Assembly (NCBI RefSeq): GCF_000013605.1
Contig: NC_007908.1
Span: forward strand, 930,001 to 994,000
Source of the DNA: Rhodoferax ferrireducens T118
GTDB taxonomy: Bacteria; Pseudomonadota; Gammaproteobacteria; Burkholderiales; Burkholderiaceae_C
DNA length: 64,000 nucleotides
Direction of reading: 5' to 3'
Part shown: piece by piece, positions 26,724-35,469 of the stretch
How the letters are laid out: each line of letters starts with the position of its first letter
How positions within the stretch are numbered: the first letter of the stretch is position 1
Made by a program: the position numbers and the translations under genes
The notes under the pieces: model-generated
What the model was told of the DNA's origin: nothing
Seen by the model: the letters and a program-made list of their open reading frames with translations, nothing else
The model's database searches: none

Positions 26724-27362
26724 TTACTCGATGGGAAACGCCTGCAAATAGCCAGCCACCGCTTCCATTTCCTGCTGGCTCAGCAAATGAGTAATCTGCT
26801 TCATGGGCGTGTCCGGTCGTCCCTCAGTTTCCCGAAAGACATGGAGTTGTTTCACCAGGTAATCCTGGTGTTGCCCGGCTAGCCTTGGGAACGCTGCCAG
26901 ACCTTGCGCCTTGGGTCCATGACACGCCAAGCAAGGAGGCGCCTCCTTGCTTGGCACGCCATTCTCAAATATCACCTTGCCTGCTGCCAATTGCTGGGCG
27001 TCGATCGCGGCATTCTGTGCGGGGGCCTGTTTAGCAAAGTAATCTGCCAATCCCTTAATTTGCTCATCGGTCAGATCGCGGCTCAGCCCCCACATGTATT
27101 CGAAACCGGGCGGATCCAAGCGCTGGTGGCCTCGGAATTTCTCAAGTTGCCCCACCAAATACTCCGGGGTCTGACCAGAAAGGCGCGGAAAATTCGGCGA
27201 AACCGAATTGCCGTCAATGCCGTGACACAAAGAACAGACCTGTTGTGCAATCGTCGTTGCGGAAACCTTGGGATTACCCAGATCCCGGGAATGTTCCAGG
27301 TTGGAGCAGCCAGCGCCCAACACACCCATGGCGGCAACCCAAAGAATAGAATTAAATTTCAT
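26724..27362 (-). CDS. Dihaem cytochrome c (c4-like), exported
   Basis: I chose ATG 27362 behind GGAG. The 212-residue product has an export signal ending GVLGAGC, which could be a lipoprotein signal though the -3 position is Gly rather than Leu. Two class I cytochrome domains follow: C43-SL-CH47 and C144-LA-CH148, each with a later Met that can be the sixth haem ligand (M90; the Met in TPMKQI). The pattern matches cytochrome c4-type electron carriers between periplasmic donors and terminal oxidases. It starts 27 bp after the cytochrome-porin stop, so the two are probably co-transcribed and could be successive steps of one chain. Confidence 0.9.
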   Translation of the reverse strand: MKFNSILWVAAMGVLGAGCSNLEHSRDLGNPKVSATTIAQQVCSLCHGIDGNSVSPNFPRLSGQTPEYLVGQLEKFRGHQRLDPPGFEYMWGLSRDLTDEQIKGLADYFAKQAPAQNAAIDAQQLAAGKVIFENGVPSKEAPPCLACHGPKAQGLAAFPRLAGQHQDYLVKQLHVFRETEGRPDTPMKQITHLLSQQEMEAVAGYLQAFPIE

Positions 27363-27389
27363 GTTGAATCTCCAATGTTGCAAGGGTGC

Positions 27390-28727
27390 TTAATACGCGA
27401 ACCAGACGTACAAGAACATTGAATTGTTGTCGCTGGCGTTGCGCCCAGCACCGTCGTAGTTGGTGCTTGCCCCCAGGTATTTGCTGTAGCGCGTGTACTG
27501 CGCACCAATGCGTACGTTTTGCACGGGAATATAGAAGGCTTCATAGGTGGCGCCTCTGGTAGCAGGATCGCTCTGGTTATTGGTGCTGCCAGTCAGATTG
27601 AAGAGTGACAGACTGCCGCCGTATTTGGCCTGGTAGGTATAGCCCAGCTTGGCCCGCGTCACGATGTTGGTATCGCTCAGGCCAGGATTGAGCTGGCCAG
27701 CGCTCACGGCATCCGAATATGTTTGCTCCGTTCTCATGTAGGCCAACTGGGCCGTCACCGTGTGCGGATCGAGAATGTACTGGTACTGGGCATCAATGCC
27801 GATATTGCGGAACCGTCCAACCGAAGCCGGGTCGGACGTATCAGTTGGGTCGTCATACACATGCGCAACCATCCCCGAGGTACCAAGCATCAGGTTATGT
27901 GGCCCCCACTCGTGGGAGAGCGCCAAGCGCCAGTAGGGATTGTTGCTGCCACTCAGTTGGGTCCTGGGGTTGACTCCCGCAGTCATGAAAGAAAGGGCCC
28001 GATCCGCGGTACGGTAGGTTCCCACTTCAGCGTAGACAGTCTTGTTCCAATACAGGTAGGTGTTGAGCCCTGCGATGTTGCCACCCGAGGCGAATCCAGG
28101 ATAGGGTGCAGTACCGTCAATGAACTGGGAACTCGATGGCGACGGAACCGGCACATATTGCATCCATGCCGCCGCGCTGTTCCAGGGGTCAGTCAGCGAG
28201 GGGTTGTTGTTCAGGCTCACCCCATAGATCCAGTCCTGCTTGTCGCCAATGATGTGATTGGCAAAGCGGATGTCGATGTTGTCCGCATTGCTATGACCAG
28301 AGAATGATCCGTCCCCGTTGTCAACGGCATAGGGGTCAAAGGTAATTTGGGTAAAGGCGCCAAAGTTGTCAGTGATTTTGCCGGCCAAAAATACACTGGC
28401 GGTTGCAAGGATTGGAGTCCCGTTTTTGACTGTGTCTGCAGGGGCATTGGCAATGCTGGAGCTGCTGGCAAGAGCCATGACAGACAGCGGAATGGTGCGC
28501 TCACCGATGGTGTAACCCGTCATCTTGAACATTCGTCCATAGGGAGTCAGCTCGGGAAACTGTCCGCCAGCGTGACAAGCAACACAGTTTTGCCCGGTTT
28601 GTCGGGCAAAGGCCGGCACGGCCTGTGCCTGCATTGGCATTAATAGTGTGATCAGTGACACCAGTACGCTACCCGATGTCGTGGCAACCCATGAACTGAG
28701 CTGAGTGTGATGTGCGGGAGATGACAT
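27390..28727 (-). CDS. Monohaem cytochrome-porin fusion, Cyc2-like
   Basis: ATG 28727 (MSSPAHH) has GAGGG eight bases upstream; longer starts at 28742 and 28766 lack this. The 445-residue product has a signal peptide (~1-36, MQAQA), then VPAFARQTGQNCVACHAGG with one haem motif C48-VA-CH52, FPELTPYGRMFKMTGYT, and then about 370 residues of alternating amphipathic strands ending in a C-terminal aromatic (FAY), i.e. an outer-membrane beta-barrel. A single N-terminal haem on a barrel with FARQTG and FPELT-x-GR-x-FK is the signature of Cyc2, the outer-membrane iron oxidase of Acidithiobacillus and Mariprofundus. Relatives of unknown function also exist, so iron oxidation is not proven. The downstream dihaem cytochrome is the logical acceptor. 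Confidence 0.78.
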   Translation of the reverse strand: MSSPAHHTQLSSWVATTSGSVLVSLITLLMPMQAQAVPAFARQTGQNCVACHAGGQFPELTPYGRMFKMTGYTIGERTIPLSVMALASSSSIANAPADTVKNGTPILATASVFLAGKITDNFGAFTQITFDPYAVDNGDGSFSGHSNADNIDIRFANHIIGDKQDWIYGVSLNNNPSLTDPWNSAAAWMQYVPVPSPSSSQFIDGTAPYPGFASGGNIAGLNTYLYWNKTVYAEVGTYRTADRALSFMTAGVNPRTQLSGSNNPYWRLALSHEWGPHNLMLGTSGMVAHVYDDPTDTSDPASVGRFRNIGIDAQYQYILDPHTVTAQLAYMRTEQTYSDAVSAGQLNPGLSDTNIVTRAKLGYTYQAKYGGSLSLFNLTGSTNNQSDPATRGATYEAFYIPVQNVRIGAQYTRYSKYLGASTNYDGAGRNASDNNSMFLYVWFAY

Positions 28728-29420
28728 TGTGGCGACCCTCATCAATAGTTTGATTTGCTGCCTCATGAAGTCATTTAGACCAAGCAGACAAGGCTGCAAG
28801 GATGCGTCAATTCTTGGCCTGGCGCACGCCACTTTACACACAGACAAGCAGTTCTGTTGTTTTTGTTTGGATGCCGAAAATACTTATGTGTTCCTGATAT
28901 CTTTTTGACCAAACAAATTTCAAGTGCAATCAAATGAATGATTTAGGTAGGCCAAAACTGCAACCGATATTCGTTTTCGAATTCTGTGTAACTTCTGCGC
29001 ATCAGTGGCCTTTGCCGTGCAATTGCCAGTGGGTCTTGACTTTCGGCCAGTTCGCTTGACGGCAGGTTCGGCAGGAGCTGAAGCAATCGCGATGCCAGTG
29101 GCGTCAGTGACGAAGATGACTGTCACTGACAAAATCGGGAGCCGGTCATTTGTGTCAACAACAATATCAAACGGATACATGCGGCCTGCCGCTACGAACT
29201 GGCAGCGAATCCCTCATGGTTGGGGTTCGCCTGTCGGCCGGCAACCCAGCGTGGAAGCATCGAAGCGAAAATTCCGTCCGAGAGAACGAAATGAGGGTAA
29301 AGCGTGGCCGGCGCGTGGAATCCTGCAAGCGATAAACGCGCATCGCCGAGCCAGGTGTGGATTGTTGACAGTTCGACGGTACCGTCGGACCAACGGTCAA
29401 ACTTCACGGGAAGCAATATT
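28728..29420. other. Divergent intergenic region (693 bp)
   Basis: This lies between the cytochrome-porin operon and the His-rich protein gene. An 86-codon minus frame (28920-29180) has no ribosome-binding site and no recognisable sequence. The AT-rich segment 28850-28925 is the likeliest promoter region for the cytochrome operon. Confidence 0.4.
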
Positions 29421-29726
29421 ATGAAAAACACCCTTGCACTTGCATGCATACTCTCTGCCCTTGCAATCCCAAGCTTTGCGCAATATACGCCAACAGAGTC
29501 ACCGGCTGAAATGGGTGCCAAGCTCGTTGCCGAACGTGACGCTGCATGGCGCAGAGCTCATTCCGGCAACACAGAGGTCCAAGAACCGATGGCTATTCAT
29601 CATGCAAGGCACGTTAACCATGCCAAGCACACGAAAATCGTCAAGCATGTGAAGCATGTTAAAAACGCGAAGCACCATGTAACAAAACCTGTTGACAGTA
29701 ACGTTAGTCCCGTAAATTCTCAATGA
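29421..29726 (+). CDS. Small exported histidine/lysine-rich protein
   Basis: ATG 29421 follows GGGAAG. The 101-residue product has a clean signal peptide (residues 1-20, PSFAQ) and a tail (~58-90) where His alternates with Lys/Ala/Val: HHARHVNHAKHTKIVKHV and more, 12 or so His in about 33 residues. It is basic and low in complexity, with no Cys. Such tails can bind Ni, Co, Zn, Cu or haem. Its position between a cytochrome operon and DoxX suggests metal handling in the periplasm, but no family can be named. Confidence 0.7.
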   Translation: MKNTLALACILSALAIPSFAQYTPTESPAEMGAKLVAERDAAWRRAHSGNTEVQEPMAIHHARHVNHAKHTKIVKHVKHVKNAKHHVTKPVDSNVSPVNSQ

Positions 29727-29856
29727 ATTGAGTAGCGGGTCAATAATCTCATCTAAGTCCAAGGCTTGGATTGGTTTGTGAACTGCATCTGGTAAAGGTA
29801 CCAGTGCCGCTTTCATTTTGGCTCCGCTCCCTTCATGAGACTTGACGTAACGTTTA

Positions 29857-30252
29857 ATGACCAAATACATATCTTCGCTTCACCAGCCTAAAGTCGGATT
29901 CTTCATCCTGCGCTGGACCGTCGGTGGACTGATGCTGTTGCACGGCGTGTCCAAATTGATGCACGGGTTGGGGCCTATCGAAGGCATGCTGGTTAGCTCC
30001 GGCCTCCCAGCTTTCATTGCCTATGGCGTTCTGATTGGTGAAGTTGTGGCGCCATTGTTCGTGCTGGCCAACCGCTTTGTTGCTCCGGCAGGCCTCGTAA
30101 TGGCCTTCAACATGGTTGTCGCCGTGGCATTGGCACATACCGCTCAAATCTTCACACTGGGCAAGTCTGGTGGCTGGGCATTAGAGTTACAGGGTTTGTA
30201 CTTCTTTGGCTCACTGGCCATAGCCTTGATGGCACCCAGGCAGCCCGACTAG
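29857..30252 (+). CDS. DoxX-family membrane protein
   Basis: The 131-residue protein has four hydrophobic segments (about 14-32, 45-65, 70-92, 105-125) with the DoxX pattern RWTVGGLMLLHGVSKLMHG and GGWALELQGLYFFGSLAIAL. DoxX was named from a thiosulfate:quinone/terminal oxidase subunit in Acidianus; bacterial homologues sit in the inner membrane and are linked to redox and sulfur stress, without a fixed reaction. No clear ribosome-binding site precedes the ATG. It converges on the universal stress gene. Confidence 0.85.
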   Translation: MTKYISSLHQPKVGFFILRWTVGGLMLLHGVSKLMHGLGPIEGMLVSSGLPAFIAYGVLIGEVVAPLFVLANRFVAPAGLVMAFNMVVAVALAHTAQIFTLGKSGGWALELQGLYFFGSLAIALMAPRQPD

Positions 30253-30369
30253 TTTGCCGGTCGAGGTTCTGCTAACCGGAGGTCGAATGGCCATGGCTGC
30301 ATCGTTTCGTGTTGCACTGTCTACAGAAATTTCGCCCATGGCATGGGGAGCATGCACTGCGCAATACGA

Positions 30370-30891
30370 TCAAGTCGGTGCGGCGCGATTCGAAGCCCGG
30401 GCGGCTTCGCCTGCCCGCACCGTCGCGCCGGCGTTACCTTCAACTTCTAGCGCCCTAACCAGCAGCACCGGCACAGGTGCCATGCGAACAATCTGCTCCG
30501 CGTCACTGCCCAGTAACCAGCGTCCCACACCGCGGCGGCCATGGGTACCGATGACGATGAGGTCGGCGTCCCATGCCTTCGCCTGATCGACGACGAGATC
30601 TGACACCCGGGTCACCATGCCGTCCAAGAGCAATGTGTCAACCTTGACGCCGCTGGCCGCGACACGGATTCTGCCCTGCTCGAGAATTTGTTCGCCGGCC
30701 TCTTTCAATCGCGGAATCACATCGGCGGCATAGGCCGCATAGGTTTCGAAGCCTGTGGCGAACGTCAATGCGTCCGAGACGTGAATGAGGCGCAGGCTTG
30801 CACCTGTGAGCTTGGCCAGCTTGATAGCCTCGTCAAGTCCTAGGGTGGACGTGGCGCTGCCGTCGATAGGGACAAGAATACGTTGGTACAT
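30370..30891 (-). CDS. Universal stress protein (UspA family)
   Basis: ATG 30891 follows GGAGG. The 173-residue product has the Usp fold with MYQRILVPIDGS at the start and the ATP-binding loop GTHGRRGVGRWLLGSDAEQIV (G-x2-G-x9-GS). It has a longer C-terminal tail (~25 residues, Ala/Arg-rich) than usual. A perfect FNR box is centred 75 bp upstream of the ATG, so expression is probably induced under low oxygen, as for several proteobacterial Usp proteins under FNR/ANR. Confidence 0.92.
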   Translation of the reverse strand: MYQRILVPIDGSATSTLGLDEAIKLAKLTGASLRLIHVSDALTFATGFETYAAYAADVIPRLKEAGEQILEQGRIRVAASGVKVDTLLLDGMVTRVSDLVVDQAKAWDADLIVIGTHGRRGVGRWLLGSDAEQIVRMAPVPVLLVRALEVEGNAGATVRAGEAARASNRAAPT

Positions 30892-30952
30892 AAATTTAAC
30901 CTCCGCCGGTGGCATTTAGTCGAAATTTGCACAGTGTCGGTCGATCAATGAA

Positions 30953-30980
30953 GTCTGCATTGATAGGCATCAATGCAGAC
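30953..30980. promoter_or_regulatory. Perfect FNR/ANR box in a 12-bp dyad
   Basis: GTCTGCATTGAT-AGGC-ATCAATGCAGAC is a perfect 12-bp inverted repeat whose core TTGAT-N4-ATCAA (30960-30973) is the exact FNR consensus. At -41.5 it would place the start of transcription near 30925, about 34 bases before the usp ATG, a class II activator arrangement. Confidence 0.7.
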
Positions 30981-31010
30981 CAGCGTCCTGTCAAACTTCA
31001 GTAAAGGAGA

Positions 31011-31032
31011 TGTCTTGCGAAAAGACAAGACA
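31011..31032 (-). terminator. Hairpin after the penicillin-binding protein gene
   Basis: TGTCTTG-N8-CAAGACA forms a perfect 7-bp stem 51 bp after the PBP1A stop. The minus-strand sequence after it (TCTCCTTTACT) is only mildly T-rich, so it is a weak terminator candidate or an mRNA 3' stabiliser. Confidence 0.35.
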
Positions 31033-31082
31033 GCCCTGACTGCCAATACTCTGACACCTTGCGTGTTACAAATAGACCTCCT

Positions 31083-33341
31083 TCAAGGGCTAGCCAATTC
31101 CTCCAGTGCTTGCGGAGCGTCCAGGTCCAGCGTGCGAATGGCACCGGTGTTTAGAAATTCGTCAAGCATCCAGTCACCCTGAGATTGCGTAACTCCAGCC
31201 GGCTTCAGGGCTTGGTTGAGCGGCATGCCGGCCAATGTAACGCGCATGAAATCGATCCATATGGGCAGCGCCAATGTGGCACCAAACTCGCGTCCACCCA
31301 GAGACCGGGGTTCGTCGTAACCCATCCATGCCACCGCTGTCGTGTCACCGCTGTAGCCCGCAAACCAGCCGTCGAAAGACTGACTGCTGGTGCCCGTCTT
31401 GCCCGCCAGGTCCTGCCGTCCAAGCTTTTGAGATGCGGCAGCACCGGTGCCCGAGCTAGTGACTTCATGCAACATGCTGTCAATGATGAACGCCTTGCGC
31501 GCATCGAGCACGCGCGCGGTCTCCTGCGCGGGAACAGTCGGCTTGGCCTCAAAGAGCACGGTGCCACGCGTGTCCACTACCTTTTTAATCAAGTGAGGGT
31601 TGACCTGAAAACCCCCGTTGGCAAACACCGAGTAGGCCTGCGCCATTTGTAGGGGAGTGACTGAACCAGTGCCCAGCGCCAGGGTGTAGTTCACTGGCTG
31701 CTTGGTGGCATCAAAGCCAAAACGGGGCAAAAAGTCATGTGCGTACTTCGGCGTAATGGCGCGCAGCAGGCGCACTGCAGCAACGTTTTTGGACTGTGCA
31801 AGTGCAACACGCAGGGTGATTGGGCCGTCGTATACGTCATCGTCATTCTGTGGTTGCCAGGGCTGACCGCCGGTCTCCAGACCACTCAGCGTCAGCGGCA
31901 CATCGTTAACGAGGGTGCCTGGCGAAAAACCTTTTTCCAGCGCAGCGGAATAAATGAAGGGCTTGATGGCTGACCCCGGTTGGCGCCATGCCTGGGTAAC
32001 GTGATTGAGCTGGCTGGCATTGAAATCAAAGCCGCCCACCAATGCGCGATATGCTCCAGTCTGATTGTTCAGCGCCACAAAGGCCGCACCTACGACGGGC
32101 AATTGCGTGATGCTCCAGCGGCCCCGACTATCTTGCACCACACGGATCACGGAACCCGGCTTGATCTTGAGTGTCGATGGTGCCGTGGGCGCCAGGGCCG
32201 CTGCAGCCCTGCGCAGGCCTTCTGCGCCGATCTGGATCTCATCACCAGTGGTCAATATCGCACGCAGGCTTTTTGGTGTCACAGCGATGGTCACAGCAGA
32301 CAATAACTTGTCACTGGCGGGATGTTGTTGCAGGGTAGCTTCAATCGATTTTTGGCGCTCAATGGTGTTGCGAGGTAAAGCCACAAGGGCCTCCGGACCA
32401 CGGTAACTATGGCGTTGGTCGAAAGCCATTACATTGCGCCGCACTGCGTCATATGCGGCCTCCTGGTCGGACTGCACAAGCGTAGTGATGACGCTGATTC
32501 CTCTGGTGTAGGTTTCTTCCTTGAACTGGGCGTACATCGTCTGGCGCACCATTTCTGCAACAAATTGCGCATGGCCGTTGATCGACTGGCCTTCGCCGAG
32601 CGTATGAATGTTCTCCTGAAGCGCGGACTTGTATTGCGCTTCGTTGATATAACCCAGATCGCGCATGCGCCTCAGCACCAGGTGTTGGCGCGCTTTGGCA
32701 CCTTTGGGGTTAGCCACCGGGTTGATGCTTGACGGCGCTTGAGGCAGGCCGGCCAGCATGGCCGCCTGCGCGATGCTCAGATCCTTGAGTGCTTTGCCAA
32801 AATAGACCCGAGCCGCACTGCCGAATCCATATGTCCGCTGACCCATGTAGATTTGGTTCATGTAGAGTTCCAATATCTGGTCTTTGGTTAACGCCCGCTC
32901 GATTTTGTAGGCCAGCATCACCTCCGTCACCTTGCGCGAAAACAGTTTCTCCTTGGTGAGGAAGAAGTCACGTGCCACTTGCATGGTGATCGTTGAAGCA
33001 CCTTGTTTGAGCCCGCCGCTCAAGTCGGCAATCACGGCTCGCGCCATGCCCTTAAAGTCAACGCCACCATGCTCGTAAAAGCGCGAATCCTCGATCGCCA
33101 GCAGGGCCTGTTTCTGGACAAGTGGAATGTCCTTGATCGCGACAACGTCGCGCCTCTCCTGACCGAATTCACCAATGAGCACGTTGTCGCTGGTGTACAC
33201 GCGCAGCGGAATTTTTGGCCGATAGTCCATTAAGGCGTCCAGATTCGGTAAATCCAACGGCGTGGCGGCAGATGCGAAGGGCAAGGCAACCGCCCACAGC
33301 AGCACCAGCCGGCAGAGAAATGGAGAGATTAGATGTTTCAC
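31083..33341 (-). CDS. mrcA: Penicillin-binding protein 1A, bifunctional
   Basis: The core is a class A PBP. A membrane anchor (FLCRLVLLWAVALPF) is followed by a GT51 glycosyltransferase with EDSRFYEHGG, GASTITMQVARD and YMNQIYMGQRTYGFGSAA, an OB-like insert, and a transpeptidase with SAIKPF (catalytic Ser), SKN and KTGTSS. It polymerises and crosslinks peptidoglycan. The frame is open to 33593 but the extra N-terminal ~84 residues look non-coding. I place the start at GTG 33341 (MKHLISPFL) just before the anchor, with no strong ribosome-binding site, so the start is uncertain. Length from there, 752 residues, fits the family. Confidence 0.88.
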   Translation of the reverse strand: MKHLISPFLCRLVLLWAVALPFASAATPLDLPNLDALMDYRPKIPLRVYTSDNVLIGEFGQERRDVVAIKDIPLVQKQALLAIEDSRFYEHGGVDFKGMARAVIADLSGGLKQGASTITMQVARDFFLTKEKLFSRKVTEVMLAYKIERALTKDQILELYMNQIYMGQRTYGFGSAARVYFGKALKDLSIAQAAMLAGLPQAPSSINPVANPKGAKARQHLVLRRMRDLGYINEAQYKSALQENIHTLGEGQSINGHAQFVAEMVRQTMYAQFKEETYTRGISVITTLVQSDQEAAYDAVRRNVMAFDQRHSYRGPEALVALPRNTIERQKSIEATLQQHPASDKLLSAVTIAVTPKSLRAILTTGDEIQIGAEGLRRAAAALAPTAPSTLKIKPGSVIRVVQDSRGRWSITQLPVVGAAFVALNNQTGAYRALVGGFDFNASQLNHVTQAWRQPGSAIKPFIYSAALEKGFSPGTLVNDVPLTLSGLETGGQPWQPQNDDDVYDGPITLRVALAQSKNVAAVRLLRAITPKYAHDFLPRFGFDATKQPVNYTLALGTGSVTPLQMAQAYSVFANGGFQVNPHLIKKVVDTRGTVLFEAKPTVPAQETARVLDARKAFIIDSMLHEVTSSGTGAAASQKLGRQDLAGKTGTSSQSFDGWFAGYSGDTTAVAWMGYDEPRSLGGREFGATLALPIWIDFMRVTLAGMPLNQALKPAGVTQSQGDWMLDEFLNTGAIRTLDLDAPQALEELASP

Positions 33342-34440
33342 GTCGAACAGACCAATATGGCCTAAAGTGCGCGCTGTGTGGGACAGCCATGCGGAAGATG
33401 ACTGTTCATTATCGTTACGGCAAGACCAGCGAGTGTTGCAACTCTGGTTATTGATTCCTGAAAGTTGTAATTTTTTGCTACTGCCGGGCGTCCTGGTGCG
33501 GAGCAGACAAGAGCTGCGTCGGCCTCCGTTGAGTTCATTGGGTACTGTTAGTTCCAGCAGCCACGTCGCTTTCTTCGGCGTAGGGAAATGCAATTTCCAA
33601 CCGCTCCGGTTTACTTCACTTTTGACGGGTTGTTGCCAAGGCCAGGCACGGATGGACCAGCGGTTTTTCTCGGAGCATTTGGTGTTGCTTTGCTTGCTGA
33701 ATACATGGCTCTGCCAGGCGTTGGTCGCGGGTCAACTCCTGCATTGAAGACGAATCGGCGTCTGGCCGTCTCCGCAGCAAACGGATGGGGCTCTTCAGCG
33801 GGACTATGGGTGCGCGCGCTGGACCGCTCCTGTCCGTGGCGTTATCAGAGTAGTAAATCCTGGGTCTTTGCTTCATCTGCAACACTCCTTCTGCGTATGC
33901 AGTTTCTAGTGTGTTGCATCGACCGGTTGAATCCAAGACGGACTCCGGCCATTCGCCGGGGCTGTCCAAGGACTAATTAGGCGGGCAAATGCGGTGTTAT
34001 GTTCGACATGGCTCGATCAACGTAATGCTCTTTTTCACCAACGGGGGCCACATGGCGCATAGCGGATTTTGCGGCTTCAAGTCCTTCAAGACACGCAATG
34101 ACCCAAGCCGCCAAATACAGAGATGCAAAGCATCCGCCGGCTGTAGCCAGATTGCCATTAGCGTAGAACGGCTGATTCAGGACATCGACACCGGCCTCTG
34201 GCACCCAAGGTTTTGTAAGCAGGTCGGTGCAGGCCGGAATCTTCTTCAGAAACTCGAATGGTTTTTCTGTGGCGGTAGTGTGTTTTCCCCAGCGGGGGCC
34301 TTCTTGTTTAGCTGGGCGCTGGGCGACGATGAGCCATGGACAAAACTGGCAATTCGATGTGCATAACAACGCCATAAAATGAATGTCTTCATAAACACTA
34401 ACCCGGCGGCCATCTGGCCCCGCTAACCCTCGGGCGCCAC
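33342..34440. other. Region of broken genes (1.1 kb)
   Basis: Between PBP1A and the epd-like gene there is no intact gene. It contains a DJ-1/PfpI fragment (33977-34237) and, on the minus strand at 33876, a good ribosome-binding site (AGGAG) with MKQRPRIYYSD, which resembles the first residues of IS30-type transposases before the match is lost. It reads as repeated insertion and decay. Confidence 0.5.
33977..34237 (-). pseudogene. C-terminal fragment of a DJ-1/PfpI family protein
   Basis: The minus frame ends in LATAGGCFASLYLAAWVIACLEG...AMRHVAPVGEKEHYVDRAMSNITPHL, the C-terminal part of DJ-1/PfpI-type (ThiJ-like) proteins. The catalytic Cys elbow and N-terminal half are missing and the upstream part of the open frame does not fit the fold. 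It is a broken gene. Confidence 0.55.
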
Positions 34441-35469
34441 TTGACTCACCGCATTGCAATTAACGGTTATGGCCGCATTGGCCGCTCTTTTTTGCGCGCC
34501 TTGCAGGAATCTGGTCTACGCGAACAGCTTGCAGTTGTGCACATTAACGAACCGGCGGATCTCGATTCGATTGCTTACCTGACCCGTTTCGATTCAACAC
34601 ACGGGCGCTTCCCGGGCAAGGTGGAGCGACACGGGGATGGGCTTTTAATCGACGATGCACAGATCAGTGTTAGCCACGCCACCTTGCCGCAGAACGTCGA
34701 CTGGAAGGCGCTTGGCATCGATCTGATGATCGAATGTTCTGGCCAGTATGGACAACGCGGTGAACTCGATGCGTTTCTCAATGCTGGCGTTGCTCGGCTG
34801 CTGCTTTCTCATCCTGGCCACTCGGCAAGCGACGTGGATGCGACCATCGTCTATGGAATCAACCATGGCACGCTGACCGGTACTGAGCGTCTGGTCTCCA
34901 ACGCATCATGCACGACCAACGCGGTGGTGCCGGTACTAGATTTGCTCGACCGGGACTTTGGCGTTGAGCAGGTTTTTTTAAGCACGCTGCATTCGGTTAT
35001 GAACGATCAGCCGCTGCTTGACGGCTACCACCATTCCGACCTGCGTCGAACCCGTTCGGCGATGCAGTCGATGATTCCGATATCGACCGGACTGGCGCGT
35101 GGCGTTGAGCGCCTGTTGCCACAGTTGATGGGCCGCGTGCAGGCTAAGGCAATTCGGGTGCCGACGCTGAATGTGTCGGCGATTGACTTGGTCGTGCATT
35201 TGAAAAAAAGAGTCGATGCATCCACGGTCAATCGCCTGTTGGCTGATGCCGCCGCCGGCCCGTGGGCAAAACTCATCGCCTATTCCGAAACTCCGCACGC
35301 CTCAATTGATTTCAACCATGACCCGCATTCAGCCATTGTCGATGGCAGTCAAACGCTCGCGGCCGGCGATCGGTTGATCAATCTGCTGGTCTGGTTCGAC
35401 AACGAATGGGGTTTTGCCAACCGCATGCTCGATGTAGCGAAGCACTGGCTGGGGAAAATTGGCTGCTAA
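34441..35469 (+). CDS. epd: Erythrose-4-phosphate dehydrogenase-type GAPDH family enzyme
   Basis: The 342-residue protein has the NAD loop INGYGRIGRS, the catalytic Cys in SNASCTTN, HHSDLRRTRSA, and DFNHDPHSAIVDGSQT with WFDNEWGFANRMLD near the end. The last blocks match E. coli Epd more closely than glycolytic GapA. Epd oxidises D-erythrose 4-phosphate to 4-phosphoerythronate for pyridoxal phosphate synthesis. The start is a TTG at 34441 with no ATG or strong ribosome-binding site nearby. It stands alone between debris and a carboxypeptidase gene, without tkt, pgk or fba. A phosphorylating GAPDH role cannot be excluded. Confidence 0.75.
   Translation: MTHRIAINGYGRIGRSFLRALQESGLREQLAVVHINEPADLDSIAYLTRFDSTHGRFPGKVERHGDGLLIDDAQISVSHATLPQNVDWKALGIDLMIECSGQYGQRGELDAFLNAGVARLLLSHPGHSASDVDATIVYGINHGTLTGTERLVSNASCTTNAVVPVLDLLDRDFGVEQVFLSTLHSVMNDQPLLDGYHHSDLRRTRSAMQSMIPISTGLARGVERLLPQLMGRVQAKAIRVPTLNVSAIDLVVHLKKRVDASTVNRLLADAAAGPWAKLIAYSETPHASIDFNHDPHSAIVDGSQTLAAGDRLINLLVWFDNEWGFANRMLDVAKHWLGKIGC

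Noticed and set aside
28920..29180. 86-codon minus-strand frame as a gene
   Set aside because: No ribosome-binding site, no recognisable domain and atypical composition.
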